Below, piece by piece: positions 8,025-15,743 of a stretch of 38,647 bases of DNA. The stretch spans positions 1 through 38,647 of the forward strand of contig JANQJC010000119.1 in NCBI GenBank assembly GCA_028281825.1. Reading direction: 5' to 3'. The notes below the pieces were generated by a model. It saw nothing but the letters and a program-made list of their open reading frames with translations. It had not been told where the DNA came from and did not search any database. Positions within the stretch are counted from its first letter, which is position 1. Each line of letters starts with the position of its first letter. Origin of the DNA: Flavobacteriales bacterium. Lineage in GTDB: Bacteria > Bacteroidota > Bacteroidia > JANQJC01. Both the position numbers and the translations under genes were made by a program.

Positions 8025-8375
8025 ATGCAAATACAGGTTTGTAAATCAAAGATTCACCGTGTAAAGGTGACAGGCGCTGATATCAATTATATCGGCAGTA
8101 TTACCATTGATGAGACATTGATGGAGGCCGCTAACATTATTGAGAATGAAAAGGTGCAGATAGTGAACATCAATAATGGTGAGCGCTTAGAGACATATGT
8201 GATAAAGGGAGAAAGAGACTCTGGTGAGATAACCCTTAATGGCCCTGCGGCACGCAGGGTGGCGGTGGGTGACATAGTTATCATCATAGCCTATGCATTG
8301 ATGGACTTTGAGGATGCTAAAAAGCACAAGCCTACCATCATTTTCCCAAACGATACCAATAACACCCTTTCTTAA
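8025..8375 (+). CDS. panD: Aspartate 1-decarboxylase precursor
   Basis: Pyruvoyl-dependent decarboxylation of aspartate to beta-alanine, feeding PanC. The proenzyme has 116 residues. It contains the self-cleavage site Gly24-Ser25 within YIGSITID, preceded by the conserved N-terminal strand ([10 protein letters not shown]). Asn-Gly and [11 protein letters not shown] segments typical of the tetrameric enzyme follow. It sits 13 bases after panC and 10 bases before the flippase-like gene, consistent with one operon. Confidence 0.97.
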   Translation: MQIQVCKSKIHRVKVTGADINYIGSITIDETLMEAANIIENEKVQIVNINNGERLETYVIKGERDSGEITLNGPAARRVAVGDIVIIIAYALMDFEDAKKHKPTIIFPNDTNNTLS

Positions 8376-8385
8376 TTAGTGTTTT

Positions 8386-9411
8386 TTGAAAAACGCCCTC
8401 ATTAACATCCTGAAATTCGTTCTGCCGTTAAGCCTGGGGATTTTTCTTATTTGGCTTATCTCAAAGGACTTAACTGATGAGGACATCAACAACATCAAAG
8501 AGTCATTCCGCACGGCGGATTACAAATGGGTGGTTTTATCCCTCATATTTGGTTTCCTGAGCCACCTTAGCAGGGCCATGAGATGGATAATTCTATTAGA
8601 GCCATTGGGCCATAAGCCTAAACTCAGCAATAGTTTTTACACTGTAATGATTGGTTATATCGCCAACCTGGCCTTCCCACGCTTGGGTGAAGTATCCAGG
8701 TGTGGCGCCATGAGCCGTACCGAAAACATTCCCTTTACGGCAGCATTTGGCACTGTGGTGGCAGAGCGCATCATCGACCTGATTATATTGCTGTCACTCA
8801 CTTTTATAGTAATTGCCACCCAGTTTGAGCTTTTGGGCAATTTCGTGCAAACCCATTTTTTATCAAAAGCTCAGGGCATGTTGGCTGATGATGAAGGTAA
8901 GTTAACCACCATTCTTATTGTGGGCTTTGCGGGTTTACTGGCCTTAGCGGTGATAGGTTATTTTCTCCGCTCAAAAGCCAAAGATTTTTACCTCAAAGTG
9001 AGAAGTTTTATGATGAGCTTTGCTGAGGGGCTTATCACCGTGAAGAATGTAAAGCGCAAAGGGGCTTTTATATTTCACACCCTTTTCATCTGGTTAATGT
9101 ATGTGTTAATGTGCTATGTATGCTTCTTTGCTTTCCCTGAAACTTCTGGCTTAGGGTTTGGCGCGGTGCTATCCTGTTTTGTTTTCGGCAGTTTTGGTAT
9201 AGTATTCGTTCAGGGGGGTATCGGCGCATATCCCGTTATTATCATGATGACCCTTGAACTGTATGGCATATCATCGGTAACTGGTTTTGCATTTGGTTGG
9301 TTGGTGTGGTCAGCACAAACATTATTGATACTGGTATTGGGTTTCCTTTCACTGGTACTTATATCGGCTACAAACAAGAGAACTAAAAAAGATGGGCCTG
9401 TCCAAGCTTGA
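8386..9411 (+). CDS. Flippase-like multi-pass membrane protein (YbhN/AglD, lysylphosphatidylglycerol synthase TM-domain family)
   Basis: 341 residues with about seven or eight hydrophobic segments. The first is near residues 7-25, and the last ends just before a basic tail (TNKRTKKDG). Family features visible are the SRAMRWIILLEPLG segment, ANLAFPRLGEVSRCGAMSR, and AAFGTVVAERIIDLI, which match the flippase-like domain family suggested to move lipids or lipid-linked sugars. It appears to start with TTG 10 bases after panD; no in-frame ATG near the start keeps the first membrane helix. The downstream heptose adenylyltransferase gene overlaps or closely follows, hinting at lipopolysaccharide or membrane-lipid biology. 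The substrate is unknown. Confidence 0.85.
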   Translation: MKNALINILKFVLPLSLGIFLIWLISKDLTDEDINNIKESFRTADYKWVVLSLIFGFLSHLSRAMRWIILLEPLGHKPKLSNSFYTVMIGYIANLAFPRLGEVSRCGAMSRTENIPFTAAFGTVVAERIIDLIILLSLTFIVIATQFELLGNFVQTHFLSKAQGMLADDEGKLTTILIVGFAGLLALAVIGYFLRSKAKDFYLKVRSFMMSFAEGLITVKNVKRKGAFIFHTLFIWLMYVLMCYVCFFAFPETSGLGFGAVLSCFVFGSFGIVFVQGGIGAYPVIIMMTLELYGISSVTGFAFGWLVWSAQTLLILVLGFLSLVLISATNKRTKKDGPVQA

Positions 9412-9415
9412 TATC

Positions 9416-9901
9416 ATGCAGCGCAAGCTGATAACTGACTCCAAACAATTGGAGATGGCTATGAATGTGTGCCGTTTCAAGAGCCAAAAGGTGGTTTTTA
9501 CCAACGGTTGTTTCGATATTTTACACAAAGGCCACGTTCACTACCTGGCAAAAGCAGCCGATTTAGGCGATTTTTTGATTTTAGGGCTTAACTCTGATAG
9601 GTCGGTCAAAGCACTAAAAGGGGAAAGCCGCCCGGTGAATAGAGAGTTAGACAGGGCAGCAGTTCTTTCAGCCCTTCATTTTATTGATGCCATAGTGATA
9701 TTTGATGAGGACACACCTGAAAGCCTTATTAAAAGAGTAAAGCCCAATGTTTTGGTAAAAGGTGGCGATTGGAAGCCAGAGCAAATCGCAGGGGCTGGAT
9801 TTGTTAAATCTAATGGCGGTGAAGTGGTTATTATCGATTTTGTGGAGGGCTACTCTACCACGTCTACCATCGAAAAAATAGAAGAAAGCAACAATAAGTA
9901 A
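9416..9901 (+). CDS. rfaE2: D-glycero-beta-D-manno-heptose 1-phosphate adenylyltransferase (RfaE2-type)
   Basis: Nucleotidyltransferase converting heptose 1-phosphate and ATP to ADP-heptose for lipopolysaccharide core. The protein has 161 residues from the chosen ATG. Motifs are VFTNGCFDILHKGH (HXGH at 37-40), SDRSVKALKGESRP, and VLVKGGDW near the C-terminus. It corresponds to the C-terminal half of E. coli HldE; the kinase half is not in this window. An alternative ATG at 9392 would add 8 residues and overlap the preceding gene by 20 bases. The chosen start avoids this, but no Shine-Dalgarno sequence decides between them. Confidence 0.88.
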   Translation: MQRKLITDSKQLEMAMNVCRFKSQKVVFTNGCFDILHKGHVHYLAKAADLGDFLILGLNSDRSVKALKGESRPVNRELDRAAVLSALHFIDAIVIFDEDTPESLIKRVKPNVLVKGGDWKPEQIAGAGFVKSNGGEVVIIDFVEGYSTTSTIEKIEESNNK

Positions 9902-9916
9902 TTTAGATTTACTAAA

Positions 9917-9945
9917 TTGCAATTTGTTCTAATTTGCTAAATTTG
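9917..9945 (+). promoter_or_regulatory. Predicted promoter of the lipoprotein-radA pair
   Basis: TTG at 9917-9919, an 18-base spacer and a perfect TAAATTTG at 9938-9945. The lipoprotein ATG is 22 bases downstream. Confidence 0.6.
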
Positions 9946-9966
9946 ACTTCTAGAAACACTTTTGAG

Positions 9967-10371
9967 ATGAATAAGCTCTTAAAATATAGCGTTTTTGCAA
10001 TAGCTTTTTTGTTGGTTTCAGGCATATCGTCATGCCAAAAGCAAACCCTAAATAGGCTGCAAGGTTCATGGACACGTATACCTGTTGACGACCCTTTTAC
10101 TGACGAAGTAGAAACCTGGGAGTTTGCAGATGGCGATTTCATCATTTATTTTGATGGAGCTAAAGATTCTCCCTATGAGCGGGGAACATATACCCTGAAT
10201 GCTACTTTTTTTGAAACTACGCTTGACCTCCAACCTACGATTGACAAAACGTTTATGCGTCATTATACTGGTGAGTGGCAAGTGTATGAAATTACCGCTA
10301 ATCACATGACGTTGCTTCATTTTATTGAAGACGACCATGGTATGACCATGCGTGAATTTGAGCGTGATTAA
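9967..10371 (+). CDS. Small lipocalin-like lipoprotein, hypothetical
   Basis: Predicted lipoprotein of 134 residues. The ATG chosen gives a signal sequence (MNKLLKYSVFAIAFLLVSGI) and lipobox ending at Cys23 (SGISSC). An upstream TTG in frame (9934) is rejected because it lies within the promoter. After the lipobox comes LNRLQGSWTR, the LxGxW start typical of lipocalin-like domains of Bacteroidota lipoproteins, followed by beta-strand-rich sequence (WEFADGDFIIYF, RGTYTLNATFFETTL). The function is unknown. radA begins 29 bases after the stop, so they may share a transcript. Confidence 0.75.
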   Translation: MNKLLKYSVFAIAFLLVSGISSCQKQTLNRLQGSWTRIPVDDPFTDEVETWEFADGDFIIYFDGAKDSPYERGTYTLNATFFETTLDLQPTIDKTFMRHYTGEWQVYEITANHMTLLHFIEDDHGMTMREFERD

Positions 10372-10400
10372 TCCCTTTTTCTTGTTACCTTAGGCCTTGA

Positions 10401-11774
10401 ATGGCTGCTAAGACAAAAACCGTTTTTTATTGTCAAAATTGTGGTGCGCAATCACCTAAGTGGATTGGTAATTGCCCCGCATGTGGTGAGTGGAATACCT
10501 ACGTTGAGGAAGTAATAGAGACCAGAAAAGCAGAAAAAGGTTGGGAAAAATCTACTGACAAAAACAATCGCACTGCCAAGCCGGTCAAAGTAAAGGAAAT
10601 AAGCCGCAAAAATGAGGATAGGGTAATCCTTCAGGATGGCGAATTAAACCGTGTTTTGGGTGGTGGCATCGTTAATGGCTCACTCATCCTTTTAGGCGGC
10701 GACCCAGGCATTGGTAAGTCTACATTGATGCTTCAACTAGGGCTCAACTACAAGCATGGTAAGGTACTCTATGTATCCGGCGAGGAAAGTGAACAGCAGA
10801 TAAAAATGCGCTCAGAAAGGATAGGTATTACCAATGATGAGTGCTACATCCTATGCGAGACTTTGACCAAATCCATTTTCCTGCAAATCGCAGAGATACA
10901 GCCCGATTTGGTGATTATTGACTCTATACAAACAGTACATACCCAAAAGATAGAATCATCACCAGGCTCTATTTCACAGATAAGAGAGTGTGCTTCAGAG
11001 TTTCTGCGTTATGCGAAGGAAACATCCACCCCAGTGGTTTTGATAGGCCATATTACTAAAGAAGGCAACATAGCTGGCCCGAAAATACTGGAACACATGG
11101 TGGACACCGTCCTCCAGTTTGAGGGCGATAGAAACCACGTTTATCGTATTGTGCGGGCTATCAAGAACCGTTTTGGCTCTACTCCTGAGCTAGGTATCTA
11201 TGAAATGGCAGGGGATGGCTTGCGTGAGGTGGCTAATCCATCAAAAGTATTGCTATCTGATAGGGATGAAAACCTGAGTGGTAGCGCTGTTTCAGCAACC
11301 GTGGAAGGCTTACGCCCTTTAATGGTAGAGACACAGGCATTAGTAAGCACTGCCGTATATGGCACCCCACAACGTTCTGCTACGGGTTTTGATACCCGAA
11401 GGATGAACATGCTTTTGGCCGTTCTTGAAAAGCGTTGTGGCTTCCGCCTGGGGCAAAAGGATGTTTTCCTCAATATCACTGGTGGCATCCGTGTGGATGA
11501 CCCTGCTATTGACTTGGGAGTAATTTGTGCCATACTTTCATCATCAGAAGACATTCCCGTACCATCCGACTCCTGCTTTGCTGCCGAAGTAGGTTTGTCT
11601 GGTGAAATACGCCCTGTCAACCGCATTGAAGCCCGCATATCCGAAGCCGAAAAGCTAGGCTTCGGCAGGATATTCATTTCCTCTTATAATAAGGGTATTA
11701 ATCCAGGTAAATTCTCCATCAAAGTGTTGCAAGTAAGCAAGGTAGAGGAAGTTTTTAGGGAATTGTTTGGGTAA
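10401..11774 (+). CDS. radA: DNA repair protein RadA
   Basis: RecA-like ATPase (branch-migration helicase) acting in homologous recombination and processing of stalled forks. The protein has 457 residues, full length. The N-terminal C4 zinc finger has Cys11, 14, 25 and 28 (CQNCGAQSPKWIGNCPACG). Walker A is GGDPGIGKST at 99-108, and the RadA-specific KNRFG motif is at 255-259. The C-terminal Lon-protease-like domain (about 290-457) includes VEGLRPLMVE and AEVGLSGEIRPV. The upstream gap is only 29 bases from the lipoprotein gene. I see no terminator after it in the 136-base spacer before purN. Confidence 0.97.
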   Translation: MAAKTKTVFYCQNCGAQSPKWIGNCPACGEWNTYVEEVIETRKAEKGWEKSTDKNNRTAKPVKVKEISRKNEDRVILQDGELNRVLGGGIVNGSLILLGGDPGIGKSTLMLQLGLNYKHGKVLYVSGEESEQQIKMRSERIGITNDECYILCETLTKSIFLQIAEIQPDLVIIDSIQTVHTQKIESSPGSISQIRECASEFLRYAKETSTPVVLIGHITKEGNIAGPKILEHMVDTVLQFEGDRNHVYRIVRAIKNRFGSTPELGIYEMAGDGLREVANPSKVLLSDRDENLSGSAVSATVEGLRPLMVETQALVSTAVYGTPQRSATGFDTRRMNMLLAVLEKRCGFRLGQKDVFLNITGGIRVDDPAIDLGVICAILSSSEDIPVPSDSCFAAEVGLSGEIRPVNRIEARISEAEKLGFGRIFISSYNKGINPGKFSIKVLQVSKVEEVFRELFG

Positions 11775-11910
11775 GCCTTTTCAAGTGACCTCTAGCGGAG
11801 CGATATATCTCACTTCATCGTATATCTCGAATAAAAGATAAACCCATAGCACAGGGCACTTTCAAAAAGCCACATTAATTCTTTTCTTTGCAGCGAAAAC
11901 TTGAGCTATT

Positions 11911-12492
11911 ATGCCTATTAAACTGGCCATATTTGCCTCTGGGGCAGGTACCAATACCGAAAATCTCATTCAATATTTTAAAGAGAATGAGAATATCGAG
12001 GTGGCTGTTATTATCTCCAATAGAAGCAAGGCTGGCGTAACGGATATAGCGTCAAAATATGATGTTCCCCACTACCTGGTAACTAAAGAGGAATTTGACA
12101 CTTCAGAAAAGGCGCTTCAGATATTAAAAGGCATGGAGATAGACCTGATAGTGTTGGCAGGTTTTCTCATCAAAGTTCCTGATTCAATACTCAATGCCTA
12201 TCCAGGCAAAGTGCTGAATATTCACCCTGCCCTTTTACCTGATTTTGGTGGCAAGGGCATGTATGGCAAATATGTGCATGAGGCTGTCATTGCATCTGGC
12301 AAAAAGGAAAGCGGTATCACTATTCACTTGGTGAATGAAAACTACGATGAAGGCAAGGTGCTATTCCAGGTCAAGGCCATTTTGGATGAAGGTGAAACAT
12401 CCGAAAGCCTCGCCCAAAAAATCCAGGCTTTGGAGCACGAACACTTCCCAAAAGAGGTGGAGAAATACTGTTTGGAGCAGTTTCAAGAATAG
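11911..12492 (+). CDS. purN: Phosphoribosylglycinamide formyltransferase
   Basis: 10-formyltetrahydrofolate-dependent formylation of glycinamide ribonucleotide in purine synthesis. The protein has 193 residues. The N-terminal SGAGTN phosphate-binding segment is at 10-15, and the active-site region is VLNIHPALLPDFGGKGMYG, with Asn103 and His105. Asp146 in NENYDEGKV completes the catalytic triad expected for the family. It appears to be a single-gene unit; the 136-base upstream spacer has no perfect -7 box, only TTTTCTTTG. It converges on the OmpA-type gene. Confidence 0.95.
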   Translation: MPIKLAIFASGAGTNTENLIQYFKENENIEVAVIISNRSKAGVTDIASKYDVPHYLVTKEEFDTSEKALQILKGMEIDLIVLAGFLIKVPDSILNAYPGKVLNIHPALLPDFGGKGMYGKYVHEAVIASGKKESGITIHLVNENYDEGKVLFQVKAILDEGETSESLAQKIQALEHEHFPKEVEKYCLEQFQE

Positions 12493-12496
12493 ACTT

Positions 12497-12530
12497 CGTC
12501 AATTGCGAGGAAAAACGACAAAGCAATCTC
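12497..12530 (+). repeat. Dispersed palindromic element, copy 2
   Basis: Begins CGTCAATTGCGAGG and ends AAGCAATCTC, matching the ends of the element at 200-235 in the opposite orientation. It sits 4 bases after the purN stop in the convergent spacer. The remainder of the spacer (12531-12599) has no clear intrinsic terminator. Confidence 0.5.
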
Positions 12531-12599
12531 AAATTCAATTTCAAACTGCAGCGTACACAAAGCCCTCATAATCTCACAATAGGATACGCTTGCGGGCTC

Positions 12600-13607
12600 C
12601 TAGTTTTCCAGTATCTTAAACAGCTCATCCAACTTGGGCGTCAAGATGATTTCAGTGCGGCGGTTTTTCGCGCGCCCTTCTTTACTTTCGTTACTATCCA
12701 GTGGAATATACTTGCTTCTTCCGGCAGCTGTGAGGCGTTTGGGGTCAACATCGCTATTGCTGGTAATTATTTTGGTAATAGCGGTGGCACGCATTACGCT
12801 CAAGTCCCAGTTGTCTTTCACTTGGCTGCTACCATTAAATGGAATGCTATCTGTATGGCCTTCAATCAACACATTGATATCTGGTTGGGTTTCCAGCACC
12901 TTAGCCAATTTTTTCAGGGCTTCAGCACCGCGTTTGTCTACATTCCAGCTTCCTGAAGCAAACAACAGGCGCTCTTCCATTGATACATAAACCTTTCCAT
13001 TTCTCTGCTCCACGGTCAATCCATCCTTCTGGAAACCCAATAAAGCATCAGCTACTTTATCCTTCAGTGCATTCACAATGGAGTCCTTTCTATTGATGGC
13101 GCTTTCCAACTCCTTCACTCTTTTCTCCCTCTCTATCAATTCAGAGTTTAACTGGTTCAAGTTATTCTCCTTATCACCAAGGGTAAGCTCCAACTTCCTC
13201 AAAGCATCCTCTTTCTCCTGGTTGCGTGCTTGCAAGTCTTGCACTTGGCCCATTAGTTTTTCATGGTCTTCAGCCTTGCCCTGCAACATTCTTGAGTGCT
13301 GGTCAAGAAGCCTTTCGTAAGTCGCGTTCAATTTATCATAGTTAGTTGTTAGCCTGCGCAGAGAGGTTCCCATTACGCTGGTGTCATTTTTCAAGCCTTC
13401 CCAGCGCTTTTTCAAGTCAGCAAAATCAGCTTCAACTTCAGTTAGTTTGGTATTTAACTCCAAATTTTCTGAGGTCAGGCGGGCTTTGTCTTCCTCGCAC
13501 TTGGCAGCCTTGGTCTTCACATCCTCAAATTGGCGGGCGGGCACACAGCTAAATGCAGTAATAATGATAAATAAATAGAGTAGTCTTATGGCTAGAGTCC
13601 TTTTCAT
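12600..13607 (-). CDS. OmpA-family peptidoglycan-associated lipoprotein with long coiled coil
   Basis: 335 residues from the chosen ATG. A signal peptide runs to a lipobox at Cys21 (ITAFSC). An extensive heptad-rich coiled coil follows (about 25-195, for example ENLELNTKLTEVEADFADL and ERLLDQHSRMLQG). The C-terminal OmpA/MotB peptidoglycan-binding domain (about 210-325) has VLIEGHTDSIPF, DNWDLSVMRATAI and the closing AKNRRTEI motif. It probably tethers the outer membrane to peptidoglycan. A TTG-initiated longer form (13631) is rejected because it extends the signal peptide N-region, and the ATG is 22 bases beyond a good -7 box. Convergent with purN, divergent from the unknown 239-residue gene. 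Confidence 0.88.
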   Translation of the reverse strand: MKRTLAIRLLYLFIIITAFSCVPARQFEDVKTKAAKCEEDKARLTSENLELNTKLTEVEADFADLKKRWEGLKNDTSVMGTSLRRLTTNYDKLNATYERLLDQHSRMLQGKAEDHEKLMGQVQDLQARNQEKEDALRKLELTLGDKENNLNQLNSELIEREKRVKELESAINRKDSIVNALKDKVADALLGFQKDGLTVEQRNGKVYVSMEERLLFASGSWNVDKRGAEALKKLAKVLETQPDINVLIEGHTDSIPFNGSSQVKDNWDLSVMRATAITKIITSNSDVDPKRLTAAGRSKYIPLDSNESKEGRAKNRRTEIILTPKLDELFKILEN

Positions 13608-13628
13608 GGCAAATACTTTTTTCCGAAA

Positions 13629-13636
13629 CAAATATA
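13629..13636 (-). promoter_or_regulatory. Candidate -7 promoter element of the OmpA-type gene
   Basis: A perfect TATATTTG (TAnnTTTG) on the minus strand, 21 bases upstream of the chosen ATG. No TTG at the usual distance. Confidence 0.45.
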
Positions 13637-13739
13637 CCTTGCCAAGTAAGCGCTGTTAAGCCCTATTTTGCATTTCAATTCACAATCGCTTGTTAATATG
13701 TATAGCAACATATTTTTAACACAAACGTTATATTAATGG

Positions 13740-13747
13740 TAAATTTG
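13740..13747 (+). promoter_or_regulatory. Candidate -7 element immediately before the unknown gene
   Basis: A perfect TAAATTTG with only 5 bases between it and the ATG at 13753, so a transcript from it would be leaderless. No TTG element is visible at 18-21 bases upstream. Confidence 0.4.
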
Positions 13748-13752
13748 AGAGT

Positions 13753-14472
13753 ATGAAAAGGTTGAGTAAAGACTGGTTGGTAGAGAAGCACGTTGACCTT
13801 GAGTATAAAAAGTACGTGTTGTTGGCTTATTTACAAGAGGTGAGTAATAATTACGACCAAAACATCCTTTACCCTTTTTTGGCGGACTTGATTGAGCACT
13901 ACAAACAACTGGTAGAGTTAAAAAGTGATACGGATAAATTAGCCTCTCTTTTCCCATCAACGCTGAAAAAGATGGATTTAGAGAAGTTCCAGATGATTTA
14001 TCAAAGCTATAATGATGAGAGTGACCTAATTAAAGAACTAAAGGAAATCATCCATTATTCTATCCCCCAATTTGAGCACTACCTGAAAGAGGGAAAACAG
14101 ATATATGACCTGGTAGAGCAAAAACTTTACATATCGCCCGTTGGCTTAATCCCACTTTATTCCAACGAGGGATATATGTTACTGAGCAACGGCAATGAGG
14201 GTCAAACCAACGTGTTTGAATATCAAATAAGTGTGTTTGAAAAAGCCGATGTAAAGTACAGGGGAATACACACCAAATTCATTACCAATTATCACCGCAG
14301 TCTGTCCACCACTTACGAATACATCAAGCGCGACTTAATACGCAGCTTGCCCAAGTTGCCCAACCCAGCCACTTTTGCTGTCGAGAGTGACTTGACTTTA
14401 CCCTTAGAACCAACACTTTTGCCTATTGCTAAGCAGGCTTTGGTGAAGTATATTTCGAAGGAGGCCGCTTAA
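13753..14472 (+). CDS. Conserved-looking hypothetical protein, 239 residues
   Basis: I do not recognise a named family. The protein is soluble-looking, with no signal peptide or membrane helix. It is helix-rich in the first half (residues 1-120: VEKHVDLEYKKYVLLAYLQ, LIEHYKQLVELKSDTDKLA, LIKELKEIIHYSIPQFEHYL), then has a more beta-like part (125-190: QKLYISPVGLIPLYSNEGYM, VFEYQISVFEKADVKYRG), and a helical tail. Codon use looks like that of its neighbours and the frame is intact. It is divergent from the OmpA-type gene. A cytoplasmic role is likely. Confidence 0.75.
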   Translation: MKRLSKDWLVEKHVDLEYKKYVLLAYLQEVSNNYDQNILYPFLADLIEHYKQLVELKSDTDKLASLFPSTLKKMDLEKFQMIYQSYNDESDLIKELKEIIHYSIPQFEHYLKEGKQIYDLVEQKLYISPVGLIPLYSNEGYMLLSNGNEGQTNVFEYQISVFEKADVKYRGIHTKFITNYHRSLSTTYEYIKRDLIRSLPKLPNPATFAVESDLTLPLEPTLLPIAKQALVKYISKEAA

Positions 14473-14544
14473 CTAATAAATTTTGGCTCTATGGAATCGC
14501 GGGTATGTTGGATTCATTCTTACAAACCATAAAATCCATTTGCC

Positions 14545-14910
14545 ATGAAACCAATCATTACGCTTTTATTGCTGATGGGTAGTTTTTACTCTTTTTCTCA
14601 AGTAGGAACAGGAACCCTATGGCTTACAGTAAAAGACTATGATTCTGATACGCTACTGAAGTTTACCACCATATCAATCAATCTAAAAAATGAGGTTAAT
14701 ACTGTTGTTACTGACTCGTTGGGTATCTATCGAGTAAAGGGGTTGACTCCTAATACGTATACTATTAAAGCCAGTTGCGATGGGTATGAAAATATAACAA
14801 TTAAAGGATTGTACATAAGTGCGGGTAAAATTACTTTACAGGATTTGAGCTTCAGTGAAAAGCCCAAAGATGAACCAATAAAGAGACCCAAGAAGAAGAA
14901 AAGAAACTAG
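14545..14910 (+). CDS. Small secreted carboxypeptidase-regulatory-like beta-sandwich protein
   Basis: 121 residues. A signal peptide (MKPIITLLLLMGSFYSFS) is followed by one carboxypeptidase-regulatory-like domain (about 24-105: TLWLTVKDYDSDTLLKFTTI, VVTDSLGIYRVKGLTPNTYT). This is the same fold type as the N-terminus of TonB receptors but without plug or barrel. It ends in a strongly basic tail (KRPKKKKRN). It overlaps the convergent phhA gene by 4 bases at CTAG, which supplies the stop codon on both strands. The function is unknown; binding in the periplasm is a guess. Confidence 0.75.
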   Translation: MKPIITLLLLMGSFYSFSQVGTGTLWLTVKDYDSDTLLKFTTISINLKNEVNTVVTDSLGIYRVKGLTPNTYTIKASCDGYENITIKGLYISAGKITLQDLSFSEKPKDEPIKRPKKKKRN

Positions 14911-15650
14911 TCTTCAGCCAATATCTCCTCCAACACACTTTTCACTTCAGGCAACGAGTCATAAAGTTGGTTAAAAGAGTCAATCACGTAATATCTCTCC
15001 TGTATGATATCGGTCCTGTAATCCGTTTCAAACACTGTTCTCACGTCAAAGTCAAGCCTTTCTGTTTCGGGTAAGAGACAGTTTTTGGTCTCCCCAGCAC
15101 TGGAAATGATACCTGCTCCATATATCTTGGTGTCTCCATTTTCTCTTATCAATCCAAACTCAATGGTAAACCAATAAATCCTACCTAATAGCTCAATGGC
15201 ACGTTGGTCATCTAAATGCTCTAATGCAATATCACTAATGCCCTTAAAGAAATCGCAATAGGCTTGATTACTTAAGAGTGGAACGTGCCCAAACACATCG
15301 TGAAACATATCCGGTTCTTCCAGGTAATCCAATTGAGCCATCGTGCGGAGCCAGCAAGTGGCAGTAAATCGCTTTCGCGCCAGTAGCTCAAAAAAGTCCT
15401 TCTGTGGGCTAATGTTTGGAACCACCTTCAAACTCCAACCTGTTATGTCGCCGAGTATTTCGTTTACAGTCCCAAAATGAGGTATTTCATCCCTGTTAAA
15501 CTTTACCTCACTCAAAGCATCCATATAGGCTTGGGACACATGGTCAGTAAGATTGCCCATCTGCCTATCATACAGGGTACGCCACACGTCAAAGTCTTCA
15601 GCGGTATAATTGCTGTAAATCTGTTCGGTAGGCCTTTGTATTCCTTGCAT
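14907..15650 (-). CDS. phhA: Phenylalanine 4-monooxygenase
   Basis: Pterin- and iron-dependent hydroxylation of phenylalanine to tyrosine, in the cytoplasm. The 247-residue form is a bacterial catalytic domain without an ACT regulatory region. Iron ligands are visible: His117 and His122 in EPDMFHDVFGHVPLL, and Glu164 in WFTIEFGL. The pterin-binding region around residues 105-125 is conserved. It lies 93 bases downstream of ubiX on the same strand, and that spacer has a TATTTTCG sequence close to a -7 element. It may have its own promoter or be the tail of the long leftward series. Confidence 0.93.
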   Translation of the reverse strand: MQGIQRPTEQIYSNYTAEDFDVWRTLYDRQMGNLTDHVSQAYMDALSEVKFNRDEIPHFGTVNEILGDITGWSLKVVPNISPQKDFFELLARKRFTATCWLRTMAQLDYLEEPDMFHDVFGHVPLLSNQAYCDFFKGISDIALEHLDDQRAIELLGRIYWFTIEFGLIRENGDTKIYGAGIISSAGETKNCLLPETERLDFDVRTVFETDYRTDIIQERYYVIDSFNQLYDSLPEVKSVLEEILAED

Positions 15651-15743
15651 TGCGACGGGATGGGTTTTACAAGCTGCGAAAATAGGGATTTAATGCCGTA
15701 AAGAATGCCATATGTGAACTGCTAATAGCTAAGGGCTAAAAGC

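Noticed and set aside
9934-9966. TTG start of the lipocalin-like lipoprotein
   Set aside because: It lies inside the predicted promoter and would place extra residues before an otherwise perfect lipoprotein signal.
11775-11910. RNA gene or riboswitch in the radA-purN spacer
   Set aside because: No tRNA-like cloverleaf, purine-riboswitch core or strong hairpin is visible; only short AT-rich direct repeats (ATATCTC) occur.
12541-12598. Interlocking arms GCGTA/TACGC and AGCCC/GGGCT as a pseudoknot RNA or terminator
   Set aside because: The 5-base arms with long loops and no T-run are expected by chance.
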